Notes: a model not told the origin generated them from the sequence alone. A stretch of DNA of 64,000 nucleotides from an uncultured Clostridium sp. (GCA_958422185.1 CATZNW010000011.1:1-64000), one strand, 5' to 3'. Numbered from the stretch's first letter, positions 1-9,080 are shown. Program-made: numbers and translations.

Positions 1-44
1 GACACTTAATCAACTCTTTTCATTGAAATAATAGCACTTAATAA

Positions 45-63
45 GCAAAAATTCAACTTTTGC
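45..63 (-). terminator. Possible weak hairpin downstream of ispA
   Basis: GCAAAA at 45-50 pairs with TTTTGC at 58-63, and on the minus strand the hairpin is followed by a short T-rich stretch. The stem is only 6 bp and AT-rich, so this is a weak terminator candidate. Nothing else is seen in bases 1-66. Confidence 0.25.
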
Positions 64-66
64 AGA

Positions 67-951
67 TTATTTGCTTCTGTTCACCAAATAACGCGCAAGC
101 ATTTCAAGAAATTCAGTGTTTTGAAATTCGCCGAGTTTTGCGATAGCAGCAGACGTTAATTTTTCCACATCCTCCTGTGCGTTATCAGTACCGCGCAGTG
201 TTACATAGGTTGTCTTATTATTTTCAGCGTCTGAACCTACCGGCTTGCCCAGTTCTTCGCTGCTGCCGGTAACGTCAAGGATATCATCTTTGATCTGGAA
301 TGCAACACCAAGATCATATGCAAACGCTGACGCAGCGGCGATCTTTTTTTCGTCCGCCCCTGCAGCAATACATCCCAGCAGACAAGCCGCTGATATAAGA
401 GCGCCGGTTTTGAGCCTGTGAACGGATAAGATCTGATTTATATCCGGAGTTTCGCTCTCGTATTTCAGGTCGATCACCTGACCGCCTACCATACCCAGCA
501 CGCCGGCATTCTGCGCAAGCAGTCCGCATGCCATTGCTATCCTGGAATCGTCGAGATTCGTGCCGGCAATGATCTGAAAGGCGTGGGTCAGAAGCGCGTC
601 ACCAGCAAGAAGAGCGATTGCCTCGCCGAATTCTTTATGACAGCTTGGTTTTCCGCGGCGCATATCATCATTATCCATACACGGCAGATCGTCATGAATC
701 AGGCTGTATGTGTGGATATATTCAACAGCGCAGGCAAAATCAAGAGCGTCAAACCGATCCGCGCCGCATGCCTTGGCAAATTCAAGGCACAATACCGGCC
801 GAATTCTTTTACCGCCGTTTGAAAGACTGTATTTCATAGCTCTGACGACCTCATCCTGCCCGTTTGCACACTGCGGAAGAAGATCTATCAGTCTTGTTTC
901 GGTGATAGAAATATCGTTGTTCAGTATATTTTCAAATTCAAGCTGAGTCAT
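67..951 (-). CDS. ispA: Polyprenyl (farnesyl/geranyl) diphosphate synthase
   Basis: A trans-isoprenyl diphosphate synthase that condenses isopentenyl diphosphate with allylic diphosphates in the cytosol, feeding undecaprenyl and quinone synthesis. The 294-residue product has the first Asp-rich motif (DDLPCMDNDD) and the second (KDDILD), the two Mg-diphosphate binding sites of the family, and is of normal length. I place the start at the ATG at 951 (MTQLEFEN), because the 12 codons before it do not look like family sequence. It is the last gene of nusB-(TsaD-like)-xseA-xseB-ispA, the same order as in Bacillus and many Clostridia. Farnesyl versus geranylgeranyl chain length cannot be told from sequence alone. 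Confidence 0.93.
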   Translation of the reverse strand: MTQLEFENILNNDISITETRLIDLLPQCANGQDEVVRAMKYSLSNGGKRIRPVLCLEFAKACGADRFDALDFACAVEYIHTYSLIHDDLPCMDNDDMRRGKPSCHKEFGEAIALLAGDALLTHAFQIIAGTNLDDSRIAMACGLLAQNAGVLGMVGGQVIDLKYESETPDINQILSVHRLKTGALISAACLLGCIAAGADEKKIAAASAFAYDLGVAFQIKDDILDVTGSSEELGKPVGSDAENNKTTYVTLRGTDNAQEDVEKLTSAAIAKLGEFQNTEFLEMLARYLVNRSK

Positions 952-998
952 AATACCATTAGCCTTTCTGCCGCCCTTAAAACACACCGGGCAGGCTT

Positions 999-1202
999 TT
1001 ACTCATTATCCTTGGTTAATTCCGTAATCTTCTGCTTTGCAGAAGAAAGCTTCTCACCGCAAAATGCGGCAAGATCTGTGCCCTCTTCAAAAAGCTTTAT
1101 ACTCTCCTCAAGCGGTGTATCCTTTTTCTCAAGGAGATCAACAATTTCCTCCAACCGCCTGATTGCCTGTTCATATGTCATTTTTTCATCATTATGTTTC
1201 AT
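999..1202 (-). CDS. xseB: Exodeoxyribonuclease VII small subunit
   Basis: The small helical subunit of exonuclease VII, several copies of which bind one XseA to degrade single-stranded DNA to oligonucleotides. The product of about 67 residues has the family signature (YEQAIRRLEEIV near the start, then LEESIKLFEEG) and forms a helical hairpin. The ATG at 1202 overlaps the 3' end of xseA by 11 bases, suggesting translational coupling; the ATG at 1181 (MTYEQ) is an alternative start. Confidence 0.93.
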   Translation of the reverse strand: MKHNDEKMTYEQAIRRLEEIVDLLEKKDTPLEESIKLFEEGTDLAAFCGEKLSSAKQKITELTKDNE

Positions 1203-2397
1203 TGATATTGACCTCACATATTCTGCAATTAAGTTTACCGTCTGCAAAAATAACGGTCAGTTCCTTATCCCGGTCCGCATCCGCGGCTCTTTTTATCACA
1301 TCGCCGTCCTGCTTTGCAACTGCGAATCCCCTCTCCATAACGGCAAGCGGACTCAAAGCGTTTAACCTGCCGAGCAGTGCGGAAAACGTATGAAATTCCT
1401 TTTCAGACTTTTGTATGAAGTTACTTTCAAGTCTGTTTTTTACTGCGGTCAGCCTGTCCGCATACAGAAGCAACAGGGCATCGCCGTTCGCAAGCGAAGA
1501 ATGATCTGCCAATTCACCGAGACGCTGCGCACATTCTTCCAGATAAGCTTTGATATATAATTCAGCCGTATACCGCAGCGATCTCACATGATTGAAAAGC
1601 GCATTGATATCCGGGCAGACCAGCTCGGCAGCAGCGCTCGGAGTCGGAGCACGAAGATCAGCAACAAAATCACATATTGTAAAATCGCTCTCATGACCGA
1701 CCGCAGATACGACCGGTGTCTTGCAGGCTATGACGGCGCGGGCGACCTCTTCTGTATTAAATGCCCACAGATCCTCGATCGACCCTCCGCCGCGGCCGAT
1801 GATCATCACATCTATATCCCCCCTGCTGTCAAGCATTCGAATAGATCTGACTATATCCGGTGCCGCCTGCTCGCCCTGAACAACCGTTGGAGCAATGACG
1901 AGCTCGGCAAGCGGATAGCGGCGAGCCGTGATGTTTTTAATATCCTGAACAGCAGCGCCTATACCTGAAGTTACGACACCGATTTTCTGCGGATATTCCG
2001 GCAGCGGCTTTTTTAGACTGCTGTCACACACGCCTTCTTTAAAGAGTTTTTCTTTCAGCTGTTCAAAGGCAAGATTTAATGCGCCTGTTCCGACCGGCTG
2101 CATATCCTCGGCGTAGAGCTGATATTCTCCGTTCTTTTCATATACTGATATTCTGCCGCGGCAGATAACACTCATGCCGTTTTCGGGTCTGAAACGAAGT
2201 TTATAAGCGCTTGAGGAAAACATGACGGCCTTAAGCTGAGATTTCTCGTCCTTAAGGGTAAAATACATATGCCCGGAACGCTGATAATGCGTGAAATTTG
2301 AGATCTCGCCCTCGATATAAATATTGCGCAAGGGCTCGTCTCCGTCCAGCAAAGCCTTTATATATGTATTCACTTGTGATACTTTCAATGTATTCAT
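1192..2397 (-). CDS. xseA: Exodeoxyribonuclease VII large subunit
   Basis: The catalytic subunit of exonuclease VII. The 401-residue product has an N-terminal OB-fold for single-stranded DNA (about residues 1-100), then the nuclease core with the conserved GRGGGS stretch around residue 200, and a helical C-terminal part that binds XseB. Length is typical. Its start overlaps the stop of the upstream TsaD-like gene (ATGA-type overlap) and its end overlaps xseB, so it is part of a tightly coupled operon. Confidence 0.96.
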   Translation of the reverse strand: MNTLKVSQVNTYIKALLDGDEPLRNIYIEGEISNFTHYQRSGHMYFTLKDEKSQLKAVMFSSSAYKLRFRPENGMSVICRGRISVYEKNGEYQLYAEDMQPVGTGALNLAFEQLKEKLFKEGVCDSSLKKPLPEYPQKIGVVTSGIGAAVQDIKNITARRYPLAELVIAPTVVQGEQAAPDIVRSIRMLDSRGDIDVMIIGRGGGSIEDLWAFNTEEVARAVIACKTPVVSAVGHESDFTICDFVADLRAPTPSAAAELVCPDINALFNHVRSLRYTAELYIKAYLEECAQRLGELADHSSLANGDALLLLYADRLTAVKNRLESNFIQKSEKEFHTFSALLGRLNALSPLAVMERGFAVAKQDGDVIKRAADADRDKELTVIFADGKLNCRICEVNINET

Positions 2398-3317
2398 AAT
2401 GATCTTAAAGCGGCGAATATCGCCGTGCCGGCAGCGTTATCGGAGCTGAATGCGGGTTCGGCAAAAAACGCGCCGTATTTTGAAGTTAAAGTTTCATTTA
2501 TTTTTCTGTTTGAGGACACTCCGCCGGCAAAAACGATCGGCAGATCACCGTATTCCTTTATGATCGCCTCCGCCATAGAATCCAGCGAAACACATACGCT
2601 GTCAAGCGCAAACTTCGCGATATCACATTTATTTTCACCGGCAGCGATCATATTCTTAACTTTGTTCTCTATGCCAGAAAACGAACAGCAGCAGCCCTTC
2701 ATGGAAGCTCTGATTCTGAATTCACGATGGCTCTTTTCAGCTTCTTTTTCCAGCTCTGCTCCGCATGGGAAATGAAGACCAAGCAGAACGCCCGTTCTGT
2801 CTATCGCCTGACCGGCCTTAAGATCCGTACTTTCTGCAATGATCTGAGCCTGGATTATATTCTCCTTATCGGGAGCCACCAATACTGCCTCCGTAGTTCC
2901 GCCGGATACATGAAAAGCGATAAATTTATCCTTTATGAGATCAAGCTTACCGGCTGAGTACAGTGCGGCCAGTATGTGTCCGACCTGATGCGAAGTTTCA
3001 TAATAACTGCATCCGCAGAATGCCGCGGCAGATTTTGCCGCGCTGACACCAACAAGAAAGCATGGCATATAGCTGTCTTTAATATTCCGCGGCCTTGAGC
3101 TTACGCCGACTGCCTTTACATTTTTCAGATCAAACTGCGCCTTCATTTCCGAAACAAGAGCGGGCATATTGACAGTATGCTGAAAAACAGCAGTGCTCTG
3201 CCTTAGCCCTCTTTCATTCTCGGCAACAGTCAGCATTTTTTTATAATTCACAGCATTCCCACCAGTAAACAGAGCCGCGGATGTTGTGTAATTACTTGTA
3301 TCAAAACCCGCAAACAT
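2394..3317 (-). CDS. TsaD/Kae1-like ASKHA protein (paralogue, O-sialoglycoprotein endopeptidase-type)
   Basis: A 307-residue member of the Kae1/TsaD/YeaZ ASKHA ATPase superfamily. It starts with a phosphate-1 type motif (GFDTSNYTTSAAL) and carries HVSGGTTE and FAGGVSSN, which resemble the phosphate-binding loops of TsaD. The metal-binding HxxxH of TsaD appears modified (SHQVGH near residue 105). Canonical TsaD, which makes the t6A tRNA modification, is usually somewhat longer and sits elsewhere, so I take this as a paralogue. It overlaps nusB and xseA by 1-4 bases. Its true role is not known to me. Confidence 0.75.
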   Translation of the reverse strand: MFAGFDTSNYTTSAALFTGGNAVNYKKMLTVAENERGLRQSTAVFQHTVNMPALVSEMKAQFDLKNVKAVGVSSRPRNIKDSYMPCFLVGVSAAKSAAAFCGCSYYETSHQVGHILAALYSAGKLDLIKDKFIAFHVSGGTTEAVLVAPDKENIIQAQIIAESTDLKAGQAIDRTGVLLGLHFPCGAELEKEAEKSHREFRIRASMKGCCCSFSGIENKVKNMIAAGENKCDIAKFALDSVCVSLDSMAEAIIKEYGDLPIVFAGGVSSNRKINETLTSKYGAFFAEPAFSSDNAAGTAIFAALRSL

Positions 3318-3712
3318 CAGCCGCGATCCCTAAGATAGCCGCGCAAAACGCCGTTGACAAATGAATGGTCCCCGTCTCCGGAAAACTTTTTGGCCAGATT
3401 AACAGCCTCGTTTACCGCCGCGGCAGACGGCACGGTATCCTCATATATAATTTCATAAAAAGCAAGCCTCAGTATAGCAAGATTGACTTTCGGCAGTCTT
3501 GATATCTTCCATCCCTTTAAATATTTGGAGATAAGGCTGTCTATCTCCCCGGTATGTAAAACAGTCTTCTCAAAAGCGTTTTTTGCATAATCGCAAAGCG
3601 ATTCCACATTTTCGTCAAAGATCTCCTCGATTTCTGCACAGGGAAGATCTTTGAAAAATTCTTTTTCAAAGAGCAGCATAAACGCCTGCTCTCTCATCTG
3701 ACTTCTGTTCAT
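3317..3712 (-). CDS. nusB: Transcription antitermination factor NusB
   Basis: A small all-helical protein (131 residues) that with NusE binds boxA RNA in rRNA leaders to promote antitermination. It shows the family's N-terminal REQAFMLLFEKEF segment and the C-terminal PSAAAVNEAVNLAKKF and FVNGVLRG motifs. It heads the nusB-ispA gene group; a GGAAAGG ribosome-binding site precedes the ATG. A terminator lies between it and the upstream Asp23 gene, so it probably has its own promoter within 3713-3766. Confidence 0.95.
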   Translation of the reverse strand: MNRSQMREQAFMLLFEKEFFKDLPCAEIEEIFDENVESLCDYAKNAFEKTVLHTGEIDSLISKYLKGWKISRLPKVNLAILRLAFYEIIYEDTVPSAAAVNEAVNLAKKFSGDGDHSFVNGVLRGYLRDRG

Positions 3713-3766
3713 ACGTTAGGCCTTTCCACAGAAACGTTTAAAATTCTTAAGCAAAAATTAGGCTTA

Positions 3767-3803
3767 CAAAAAAAACGGCTGAAAATAAATTTACTTTCAG
3801 CCG
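3767..3803 (-). terminator. Rho-independent terminator after the Asp23 gene
   Basis: Minus-strand transcripts form a 9-bp stem (CGGCTGAAA at 3776-3784 with TTTCAGCCG at 3795-3803) followed by a run of eight U residues. It separates the Asp23 gene from nusB. Confidence 0.85.
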
Positions 3804-3811
3804 AATTTTAA

Positions 3812-4204
3812 CTACTCTTCAGTTTCACAAGGTTCACTGTTTTTATCAGGCTGCTGCAATTCAACGGAAGCGATTATGACGTTAACTTTTGAAACGAGCT
3901 TACCCGTCATGTTCTGAACGGCTTCCTTTACAACTTTCTGAACTTCTTCGGCAACCGGCTGAATTTTCTTACCGCTTGCAATACTAATATAAATACTGAT
4001 ATCAAGGTCGTCTCCGTCCTGAAAGACCCTGACCGGGCTCATAACCTTCAGGCTTCCCTTTTTTATAGTGGAAACAACATCGTCCGGCTTATTTGAAAAA
4101 CCCACAACACCGTTCACATCTTTCGCGGCATTTGTAGCAATAGCGGATATTGCCTCCTCAGATATGATAACGCCGCCATCAGACGAATAATTTGATATTT
4201 CCAT
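3812..4204 (-). CDS. Asp23/Gls24 family envelope stress protein (YqhY-like)
   Basis: A 130-residue Asp23/Gls24 protein. This family in Firmicutes is linked to envelope stress and, for YqhY, to control of acetyl-CoA carboxylase. Visible signatures are GGVIISEEAISAIA near the N-terminus and IYISIASGKKIQ followed by VNVIIASVEL. The ATG at 4204 is chosen because of a strong GGAGG at 4212-4220 with good spacing. It lies between spoIIIAH and nusB, as yqhY does in Bacillus, although accB and accC are absent here. Confidence 0.9.
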   Translation of the reverse strand: MEISNYSSDGGVIISEEAISAIATNAAKDVNGVVGFSNKPDDVVSTIKKGSLKVMSPVRVFQDGDDLDISIYISIASGKKIQPVAEEVQKVVKEAVQNMTGKLVSKVNVIIASVELQQPDKNSEPCETEE

Positions 4205-4293
4205 AATTTGACGCCTCCTTGCTTTTAGTATTTTAACACAACTTGCTGATTTATACAAGTATTATTTAAATTGTTAAAATATTATGATACAGT

Positions 4294-4911
4294 TTATGAG
4301 GCGGACTGTATTATGGTCACATTTTCAAATCCGCACTTAAGCTGGGTTGTTGCTATTTCTTTGATCTGAAGGGCAAGCTCGTCGCTCAGCTCCTCGCTGT
4401 CTATGATCACGTCCACTCTGGTTCCGTCCTCGCTTACCACCGCAAGGCAATTTGCGACGCCTTTTGCCTGAACAAGGGTTTCGATCTTATTCTCTATTTC
4501 AATATACGACGATATAGCCGCTATCTGCTCCGCGGCCAGCTTATGAGCGTCTTCGCTCTCCTCCGGCGCGTCAATTACAGCCTGTAGTTTTTCAAGAGAC
4601 TCGTCTCTGGCAGTCTGCCTTTCGACCCGTGCGGATGAAAAATATTCGCTTTCGGACGTTGTTGTAACTTCTGTTGTCGCGTCAACGAACGTAGCCTCTC
4701 CCAAAGTTTTTGCAGAAGTTGCTATTGAACTAATTTTGGCAGAAATATCGCTGTTTTCCCAATACCAGTTGCCGCCTATACCGACCGCGAGCAAAAGCAC
4801 AAAAACAGAAACAAGGATCTTCCTTTTTCTTGACTTTCTTTTTTTTACCTGCTCGTCGCTTGTCAGGCCTTTGATCTCTAAACCGTTATTTTTTTCATTG
4901 AGTTCTTCCAT
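4294..4911 (-). CDS. spoIIIAH: Stage III sporulation protein AH
   Basis: A bitopic membrane protein of the mother cell that pairs with forespore SpoIIQ in the SpoIIIA-Q feeding channel. The 205-residue product has a basic N-terminal stretch, one membrane segment at about residues 32-50 and a long extracytoplasmic region with a helical part and a C-terminal beta-alpha domain (INVIDSEELS-type region) resembling the YscJ/FliF ring fold. Its ATG overlaps the spoIIIAG stop by one base. Confidence 0.92.
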   Translation of the reverse strand: MEELNEKNNGLEIKGLTSDEQVKKRKSRKRKILVSVFVLLLAVGIGGNWYWENSDISAKISSIATSAKTLGEATFVDATTEVTTTSESEYFSSARVERQTARDESLEKLQAVIDAPEESEDAHKLAAEQIAAISSYIEIENKIETLVQAKGVANCLAVVSEDGTRVDVIIDSEELSDELALQIKEIATTQLKCGFENVTIIQSAS

Positions 4912-5441
4912 CAGTTACCACCCTTTGTGTTAAGTTTTGCAACGGAAACCCTGCTTGAGGAAATGTTAAAAAGGGCACAGACGCAGTCTATTATTTTCTC
5001 GCGGACCGCTTCGCTGTCCCCGCCTGTGCAGACCACAGCAACACCCGCAACCTGAGGCATTTCCTCTTTTAGCAAAAGCGGTGAATCCCCGTTTTCACTG
5101 TTATAAATAACATATTCATTATTTTGAGAATTAGAACTTTCCGAGTTTGAAGAATCACTGTTTTCCGCGTAAACGCTTTCCTTGGTGTTTTTCAGCGTTA
5201 TCATGACCCTGCATTCACCGACTCCGTCGATAGAAGATATTACGCCGGTAAGTTCGTCGTTCAGCGTACTGACATATTCGGCGTAATCACCGGATTCAAT
5301 GCTTTTCTCCGCTTTGGGAGAAGAAAAATTAAGTTCTGACAGTAATATGAGTATAACACCCAAAGCTGCGGCGGCAATCAGTATTTTGTTCCTTAAGTCC
5401 TTTTTTTTAAATATTTCAATAAATTTTTCTTTAAATCTCAT
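4911..5441 (-). CDS. spoIIIAG: Stage III sporulation protein AG
   Basis: A ring-forming membrane protein of the SpoIIIA-Q complex. The 176-residue product has one membrane segment (about residues 17-35) and an extracytoplasmic domain containing GVGECRVMITL, a family hallmark. A Ser/Asn-rich stretch (residues about 90-105) interrupts the domain, as in other SpoIIIAG proteins. I start it at the ATG at 5441, behind a GGAAGG site; an in-frame start at 5498 would add 19 residues. There is a 67-base gap to spoIIIAF, the longest inside the operon. Confidence 0.92.
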   Translation of the reverse strand: MRFKEKFIEIFKKKDLRNKILIAAAALGVILILLSELNFSSPKAEKSIESGDYAEYVSTLNDELTGVISSIDGVGECRVMITLKNTKESVYAENSDSSNSESSNSQNNEYVIYNSENGDSPLLLKEEMPQVAGVAVVCTGGDSEAVREKIIDCVCALFNISSSRVSVAKLNTKGGN

Positions 5442-5508
5442 AAGTTTTCTGCCTTCCGTACGATCAGCAAATGATTTGCCGAACAATGATTTTAGCACTC
5501 AAACACAG

Positions 5509-5943
5509 CTATTTTCGAATCACCTCGGCAGCCACACCGGTCTGCTCAAGAATGATCTTCCTGACATCGTCAGCCGAGTAGCTTTCCGGCACAAAGACCG
5601 TTACGCTCTCCACACTGATCTCCTCTTGACTCTGAACCGCAGTACATTCAACTTCAGCGTTTTCTATGCCGTTTTCCGTCAGAACATTTTTAATGATATT
5701 TTCCACCTGCATTTCCGCCAGATTTTCCTGTGTTGTTTCAAATTCGCTTTCAAGACTGAAATCGGATTTAAACTCATCAAAATCAAAATCCGCAAACGGA
5801 TAAAGCAAAGATACAAAAACGAAAACGGAAATGATCACTTTGTAAAATCGGCCCATCGTTCCTTTTGGAGAAATAACGGAGAACACGGCCGAAATAATCA
5901 GCGTAAGACAAACACTTACCGTCCAGCTCTTTATAAAATCCAT
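5509..5943 (-). CDS. spoIIIAF: Stage III sporulation protein AF
   Basis: A small membrane protein of the mother-cell SpoIIIA complex. The 144-residue product has two N-terminal membrane segments (about residues 5-24 and 33-52) followed by a soluble alpha/beta domain that ends with a DDVRKIILEQTG segment. Its start overlaps the spoIIIAE stop by one base. Confidence 0.9.
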   Translation of the reverse strand: MDFIKSWTVSVCLTLIISAVFSVISPKGTMGRFYKVIISVFVFVSLLYPFADFDFDEFKSDFSLESEFETTQENLAEMQVENIIKNVLTENGIENAEVECTAVQSQEEISVESVTVFVPESYSADDVRKIILEQTGVAAEVIRK

Positions 5944-7100
5944 TACGCACTTCCTTTGGCGGCAATTAGAATTCCTATTGAGATGATCGTTGTAACCATC
6001 GATAATATCAGAATAACGTTCATGATCAGAAGCGCATCCGTAAACGCCTTAAGTACACTTGAAACGGACGAATCTGAAAACATCTGTGAAACGGTTGAAC
6101 AAAGGCTGAGAAAAAGCCTCCAGAACGCCACTTCAAGGATGGACGGGAGAAAAACGAGCGCTACCGCAACAATGCCGACCACGCCAACACTGCTTCGTAT
6201 GAGAGAAGAGTATGCCTGGATAGACAAAAGTCCTTCGCTTATCGCACCGCCGATCACGGGTACAACGGAATTTATTGCGAATCGTACGGAGCGCAGCCCT
6301 ATAGCGTCGGCCCGCGCCGCAACGGCAGTTTTCAGAGACAGAACCGAAACAAACGCCGTTGTACAAACAGAAATTGCCGTGATCAGATACTTTTTGCAGT
6401 TATTTATGAAAGCACCCAGATTCAGTTCGTTTCTGATTCCGGAGCAAATACCAAGCGCCAGAAAACAGTTTGAGAGAGGTATAAATATATTTTTAGATAT
6501 AAAATTCAGAACCTGTGCCAAAGATAATAAAAGCGTATTCGTTGAAAATGCCGCCACTGTATTACCCGACGCAGCAACGATAATGCAAAAGGCGGGTATG
6601 AATGCATATACAAAATCCGCGGAAACAGAAATGGCAGCGCAGGCTGAAGACAAAGTAATCTTTATTTTAGAGATCAGTATCAACGCGATCATAACGGCGC
6701 TTACCGTGGAAAGAGCTGACGCCATGCCCGAATCGTTGACCGTTTCCTTAAAACTCTGAAAAAGCGACGACAGCAAGATAATAACAAGTATCAGTGCGGT
6801 CGCCTCAAGAGGTGTCTGTGCGCTTCCAAGCAGCGTATCTTTTACCGCGCTTAAAAAATCCGTTACCGAAAAATCCACGATCGTGTTGTAGTCAAAGTCA
6901 GTTAAACCAAGTTCATCAAGGAGTTCCCTGCTGCTGTTGTCCAACTCATCAAAAGCGGACAGATCATACTGCTCCAAAACCTTTGAATATTCTTCCTGGT
7001 TCAGCTCGTCCTGACCGGATGCATAAACCGGAAAGGAAACGCTTATAGCAATCAGAGACACCAAAAATACAAAAAAATGAAGCTTTAAATTTCTTTTCAT
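5943..7100 (-). CDS. spoIIIAE: Stage III sporulation protein AE
   Basis: The large polytopic membrane component of the SpoIIIA-Q channel. The 385-residue product has a signal-like N-terminus (to about residue 27), a short extracytoplasmic acidic region, then six or more membrane segments with the conserved GGAISEGLLSIQAYSSLIR stretch of the family (about residue 285). It overlaps spoIIIAD by 4 bases. Confidence 0.93.
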   Translation of the reverse strand: MKRNLKLHFFVFLVSLIAISVSFPVYASGQDELNQEEYSKVLEQYDLSAFDELDNSSRELLDELGLTDFDYNTIVDFSVTDFLSAVKDTLLGSAQTPLEATALILVIILLSSLFQSFKETVNDSGMASALSTVSAVMIALILISKIKITLSSACAAISVSADFVYAFIPAFCIIVAASGNTVAAFSTNTLLLSLAQVLNFISKNIFIPLSNCFLALGICSGIRNELNLGAFINNCKKYLITAISVCTTAFVSVLSLKTAVAARADAIGLRSVRFAINSVVPVIGGAISEGLLSIQAYSSLIRSSVGVVGIVAVALVFLPSILEVAFWRLFLSLCSTVSQMFSDSSVSSVLKAFTDALLIMNVILILSMVTTIISIGILIAAKGSA

Positions 7101-7477
7101 GATGCAAGTCCCGTAATAACTTTAATAACAGCCTGTAGCAGCGGCAGAATAAGCGAAACGATTATAATTTTTGCAGCCACTTCCGTCTGACCCGCAAGCG
7201 CGCTTTCACCACAGTCTCTGCACAGATCGGAAATGATCTGCGTAATAAGAGCAATACCCAGCACCTTAAACATGATCTTCAGATAGGCTGAAGTCTCACC
7301 CAGTCCGCCGGCCATCTCGGTCAGCGTATTTATAATTTCCGTTAAAGATGTTGCGCTTTCAAAGAAAACGGCTACGCAGGCAAAAATGATCAGTATAAGC
7401 GAAACCGTTTTATTATGCTGGCGGAGAAAAAGCCCGAAGATAAGGGCTACAACAGAGATCCCGATAATATGTATCAT
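7097..7477 (-). CDS. spoIIIAD: Stage III sporulation protein AD
   Basis: A 126-residue polytopic membrane protein (four predicted segments) of the SpoIIIA complex, with the family's FLRQHNKTVSL near residue 22 and CRDCGESALA near residue 85. It overlaps both neighbours by 4 bases. Confidence 0.92.
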   Translation of the reverse strand: MIHIIGISVVALIFGLFLRQHNKTVSLILIIFACVAVFFESATSLTEIINTLTEMAGGLGETSAYLKIMFKVLGIALITQIISDLCRDCGESALAGQTEVAAKIIIVSLILPLLQAVIKVITGLAS

Positions 7478-7668
7478 AGGTCAAACAATGTTCTCACAGT
7501 TGAAAACAGTTCGCTGATCTGCGGAATGAGCATCATCAGCACAACAACTATTCCTGCAAGGGTTGTCAGCATTGCCTGATCTTCCCTGCCGCTTCTTACC
7601 AATACGGTATTGAGAACGGAAATGATGATTCCTATTGCCGCGATCTTAAAAATAAAATTAACATCCAT
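7474..7668 (-). CDS. spoIIIAC: Stage III sporulation protein AC
   Basis: A 64-residue two-helix membrane protein of the SpoIIIA complex, showing the conserved order of an N-terminal hydrophobic helix, a VRSGREDQAML loop and a second helix ending in IPQISELF. Length is normal for this very small family. Confidence 0.9.
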   Translation of the reverse strand: MDVNFIFKIAAIGIIISVLNTVLVRSGREDQAMLTTLAGIVVVLMMLIPQISELFSTVRTLFDL

Positions 7669-7678
7669 TGAAAAGCTC

Positions 7679-8143
7679 CTAAATCAGCACTATGGAAACG
7701 GCAAGACCGCCCAGAATACCAAATGCCGCAAAAAGGCGGCTGTGGCTGCGGCTGTAATCGGTATAGCCGCTCAGACTTGCCGAAATGCTTTCTTTAAACG
7801 AATTGATTATTTTAAGCATCGACCGAACGTCAGTGCTTCCCAAACTTTTGAAAAGCATATTGACCTTTTCATCATCAGCGGGATTCAATCCCGTTTTTAT
7901 ATCAATATTCTCCATATTTATATCATTTAGAAAAGTCAGTCTTGAAAGTGATTTTTCTTTTTTCAGCCTGTTAATGATCTTGCGCGAATTATCAGCAGAA
8001 AAAGACAGTTCCACAGCCATCATATCTGCCATTTGGAGCAGCTGACGCGCCGTTTCACACCTTTCTTTTGTTTTTAATGCATAGTAAAGACCGGTTGACG
8101 CGCAGACTATATTTATAAGTATAATTCCTAAAATCCTCAACAT
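7679..8143 (-). CDS. spoIIIAB: Stage III sporulation protein AB
   Basis: A membrane-anchored helical protein (154 residues) of the SpoIIIA complex, with hydrophobic segments at both ends (about residues 1-20 and 137-154) around a cytoplasmic helical domain related to the GspF fold. It lies directly after spoIIIAA. Confidence 0.88.
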   Translation of the reverse strand: MLRILGIILINIVCASTGLYYALKTKERCETARQLLQMADMMAVELSFSADNSRKIINRLKKEKSLSRLTFLNDINMENIDIKTGLNPADDEKVNMLFKSLGSTDVRSMLKIINSFKESISASLSGYTDYSRSHSRLFAAFGILGGLAVSIVLI

Positions 8144-8145
8144 TT

Positions 8146-9066
8146 TCAGCTTACTTCCATAATTTCAAATTCATTTGTATAATCCTTAAGCAATACTACA
8201 TAGCTGAATTCGCGCGTTGCGATAAGATTTCTGACTATGTGTTTGTTCATAAGCTGCTCTTTGGATTTTGCATGAACAGAAACGGCAAATGATGAACCGG
8301 ACAGGAACCCGTTTTTCATGGCTTCAATTTCTTTTAAAGAGGAGATCTCATCACATATTATCATCTGGGGGGCTAAAGTCCTTACGGCTATCTCTATACC
8401 GTCCGCCTTTGAAAAACCGGTTATAACATCCGTGTTCACCCCAAGGTCAGCCGTAACGCAGCCGTCGTCTTTGCAGGCTATCTCATTTCTCTCGTCAATG
8501 ATCGCTGTTTTAACATAGCGGTTGTTGAATCCGCCCGAGAGCAGGCGTGCAAAATCTCTTAAAAAGGTTGTTTTGCCTCCGGAAGGAGGAGACGCAACAA
8601 TGATGCTTGGGAAATCATTCACATACAGCAGATTTAGAATCGGCTTAGCGCAATCTTTCACTTCTTTTGCGATGCGTATATTTAATGACGTAATTTCCTT
8701 AACTGCCGTAACAACACCGTTTGTTTTTACAGCTGTTGAACATACACCGACTCTGTTGCCGCCTTTGACCGTTATATAACCGTTTATAAGATTATCTATT
8801 TCACAGTGGACGGAATAATTACAGAGCCGTCTGAAAACAACATCAAATTCTTCCTCATCAACTTTATATGCATATTCGCTGCAGTGATTGAGAAGTTTTC
8901 CTTTTGATGTTATAAAATAAACATTTTTGCCAGCGCAGAGCACAAGCGGAAGATTTTTTCTTAACCTGATCTCCGTAAGCGCATTCAGAGCCGGTCCGCC
9001 GAGCTGCGAAAGCGCTGCATTTATACCGTCGGACAGGCATGGTATAAGAGTATTGAGCGACATCAT
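8146..9066 (-). CDS. spoIIIAA: Stage III sporulation protein AA (ATPase)
   Basis: The RecA-like ATPase thought to energise the mother-cell-to-forespore channel. The 306-residue product has a Walker A motif (SPPSGGKTT at about residues 157-165), a Walker B-type stretch MIICDEIS, and the GNRVGV region of the family. The ATG at 9066 is followed at once by a second ATG at 9063; the ribosome-binding site GAGGTGAG abuts them, so 9063 may be the real start. It is the first gene of the operon behind a sigma-E-like promoter. Confidence 0.94.
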   Translation of the reverse strand: MMSLNTLIPCLSDGINAALSQLGGPALNALTEIRLRKNLPLVLCAGKNVYFITSKGKLLNHCSEYAYKVDEEEFDVVFRRLCNYSVHCEIDNLINGYITVKGGNRVGVCSTAVKTNGVVTAVKEITSLNIRIAKEVKDCAKPILNLLYVNDFPSIIVASPPSGGKTTFLRDFARLLSGGFNNRYVKTAIIDERNEIACKDDGCVTADLGVNTDVITGFSKADGIEIAVRTLAPQMIICDEISSLKEIEAMKNGFLSGSSFAVSVHAKSKEQLMNKHIVRNLIATREFSYVVLLKDYTNEFEIMEVS

Positions 9067-9080
9067 CTCACCTCAATTAA

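Noticed and set aside
5299..6759. 486-codon open frame on the plus strand
   Set aside because: It lies antisense to spoIIIAG, AF and AE, which are well-supported family genes; low-complexity composition and no ribosome-binding site.
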